Source: Lachnoclostridium sp. UBA903 (GTDB lineage Bacteria > Bacillota > Clostridia > Lachnospirales > Lachnospiraceae). Taken from it: a DNA stretch of 32,352 nucleotides. The DNA lies in assembly GCA_002294045.1 (NCBI GenBank), contig DBEP01000008.1:157139-189490 (forward strand), in the 5' to 3' direction. The first letter of the stretch is position 1; each line of letters starts with the position of its first letter. The notes beneath the pieces are model-generated. The model saw only the letters and a list, made by a program, of their open reading frames with translations. It did not search any database and was not told where the DNA came from. Shown here piece after piece: positions 31,719-32,352 of this stretch. Both the position numbers and the translations under genes were made by a program.

Positions 31719-32352
31719 AATTCGGCAGGCAACGGGCTGGCCATAAGAGTAACTCCGGCCGGGTACGGGAAGGTAAAAGGAGCCAATATATTCTTCTGGG
31801 GAGATGACTGGCCGACTCCCGGAGGAAATGTGATAGGCATTACCCTTTATGATACGGATGAGAATGAAAACCCGGTAAAACTGGATATTGAACCGAAGAT
31901 AGTTAACATAGTAAGAGGAGAATGGAATTACATTGATTTATCGGAGTTTGGATTCTCAACAGGCAGAGATTTCTTTATTGCCACGTATCAGTCTGCTGCA
32001 GGAACCTCTTCGCCTGGAACCGGCATAGACGAATCAAGCCCCTATAGCGACAGATCATACCTGTATACAGGAGATACTTTTAGTACTTTGGAAGAAGAAG
32101 GTGTAACCGGCGGGCTGATGATAAGGGCCAGAATGGAATATTCTGCTGATACGCCGGAAATCACCAATCTAGAAGATATTAACTATACCAATCAGGATAC
32201 CATATTGGTGGAAGGAAAAGTAACGGCAGATGGAAAGGTTAATCTATATGCCAATGGAATTAAAGTTGATGAAGTAAATGCTGTAAATAAAATATTCAGC
32301 AAGGAAGTAACGTTGACGGAGGATGAAAGCATAATTACGGCAGCTTCAGAAC
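31719..32352 (+). pseudogene. Middle part of the same bacillopeptidase F-like protein, plus strand, running off the window
   Basis: An open plus-strand frame of 211 codons with no start. It begins NSAGNGLAIRVTPAGYGKV and goes through ANIFFWGDDWPTPGGNVIGI, GEWNYIDLSEFGFSTGRDF, ESSPYSDRSYLYTGD and GGLMIRARMEYSADTPEI to NGIKVDEVNAVNK at the edge. This is the accessory domain that follows the subtilisin-type (S8) peptidase in bacillopeptidase F-like proteins. The peptidase domain expected to its left is not there; that place is taken by the inverted C-terminal part. It presumably continues beyond 32352. It is labelled broken because its 5' side is cut at 31718. Confidence 0.75.
32262..32352 (+). 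repeat. Right arm of the 91-base perfect inverted repeat
   Basis: The same coding sequence as 31627-31717 in the opposite orientation, cut off by the window end. Perfect identity over coding DNA implies a very recent duplication or inversion, or an artefact. Confidence 0.95.

Noticed and set aside
31718..31840. N-terminal 41 residues of the minus-strand ORF ending at 30470
   Set aside because: This DNA is the antisense of a conserved plus-strand coding segment, so the extension is a product of the inversion.

Overview
The window looks like chromosome from an anaerobic, low-to-mid GC Firmicute, most likely a clostridium of the Lachnospiraceae type. The grounds are strong GGAGG ribosome binding sites, AT-rich promoters, a dissimilatory-type asrABC sulfite reductase, a BglG/MtlR-type PTS regulator and a secreted Gram-positive RHS/YD-repeat giant. 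Only two gene stretches lie on the plus strand, near the right end. No tRNA, rRNA or CRISPR array was seen. The species call is inference.

Left third (1-11073), ordinary metabolism. A minus-strand operon runs fnt-crp-asrA-asrB-asrC: a formate/nitrite-family channel, a CRP/FNR-family regulator and the three-subunit anaerobic sulfite reductase. Its promoter has a perfect TATAAT and a TGTGA-N6-TCACA palindrome centred about 41 bases upstream of the predicted start, the class II activator position. Next is a minus-strand sugar locus: a PRD/EIIB/EIIA regulator, ascorbate-type PTS EIIB and EIIC, then (after a hairpin) a phosphotriesterase-family lactonase-like enzyme, a creatininase-family amidohydrolase and a SIS-domain sugar isomerase. 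Together they suggest uptake and breakdown of an unidentified phosphorylated sugar acid, lactone or amide.

Middle (11315-16170), an accessory graveyard. It holds a phage-protein fragment, a RelB/DinJ antitoxin with a broken VapC/PIN toxin interrupted by a 159-bp palindromic MITE-like element, and displaced RHS tips. The DNA that encodes the conserved junction of the large RHS protein recurs twice downstream in decayed form. At least two unrelated toxin tails and three extra immunity-like genes (two intact, one broken) lie there, along with remnants of two MITE families.

Right (16175-27964): one 3,929-residue secreted protein with signal peptide, about seven FN3 domains, a long beta-helix, RHS/YD repeats, the RHS core motif, a glycine-rich hydrophobic linker, the junction and a histidine-rich C-terminal toxin. 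Its likely immunity gene follows 12 bases later and is closed by a terminator. This is a contact- or diffusion-type interbacterial weapon with a silent store of old tips, and is the main system of interest.

Right edge (28222-32352): a HAD-like protein lacking its nucleophile, a second MITE, an AraC regulator with a textbook promoter, and a bacillopeptidase F-like gene broken by an inversion. Its C-terminal part is on the minus strand, a middle part runs off the window on the plus strand, and the two share a 91-base perfect inverted repeat.
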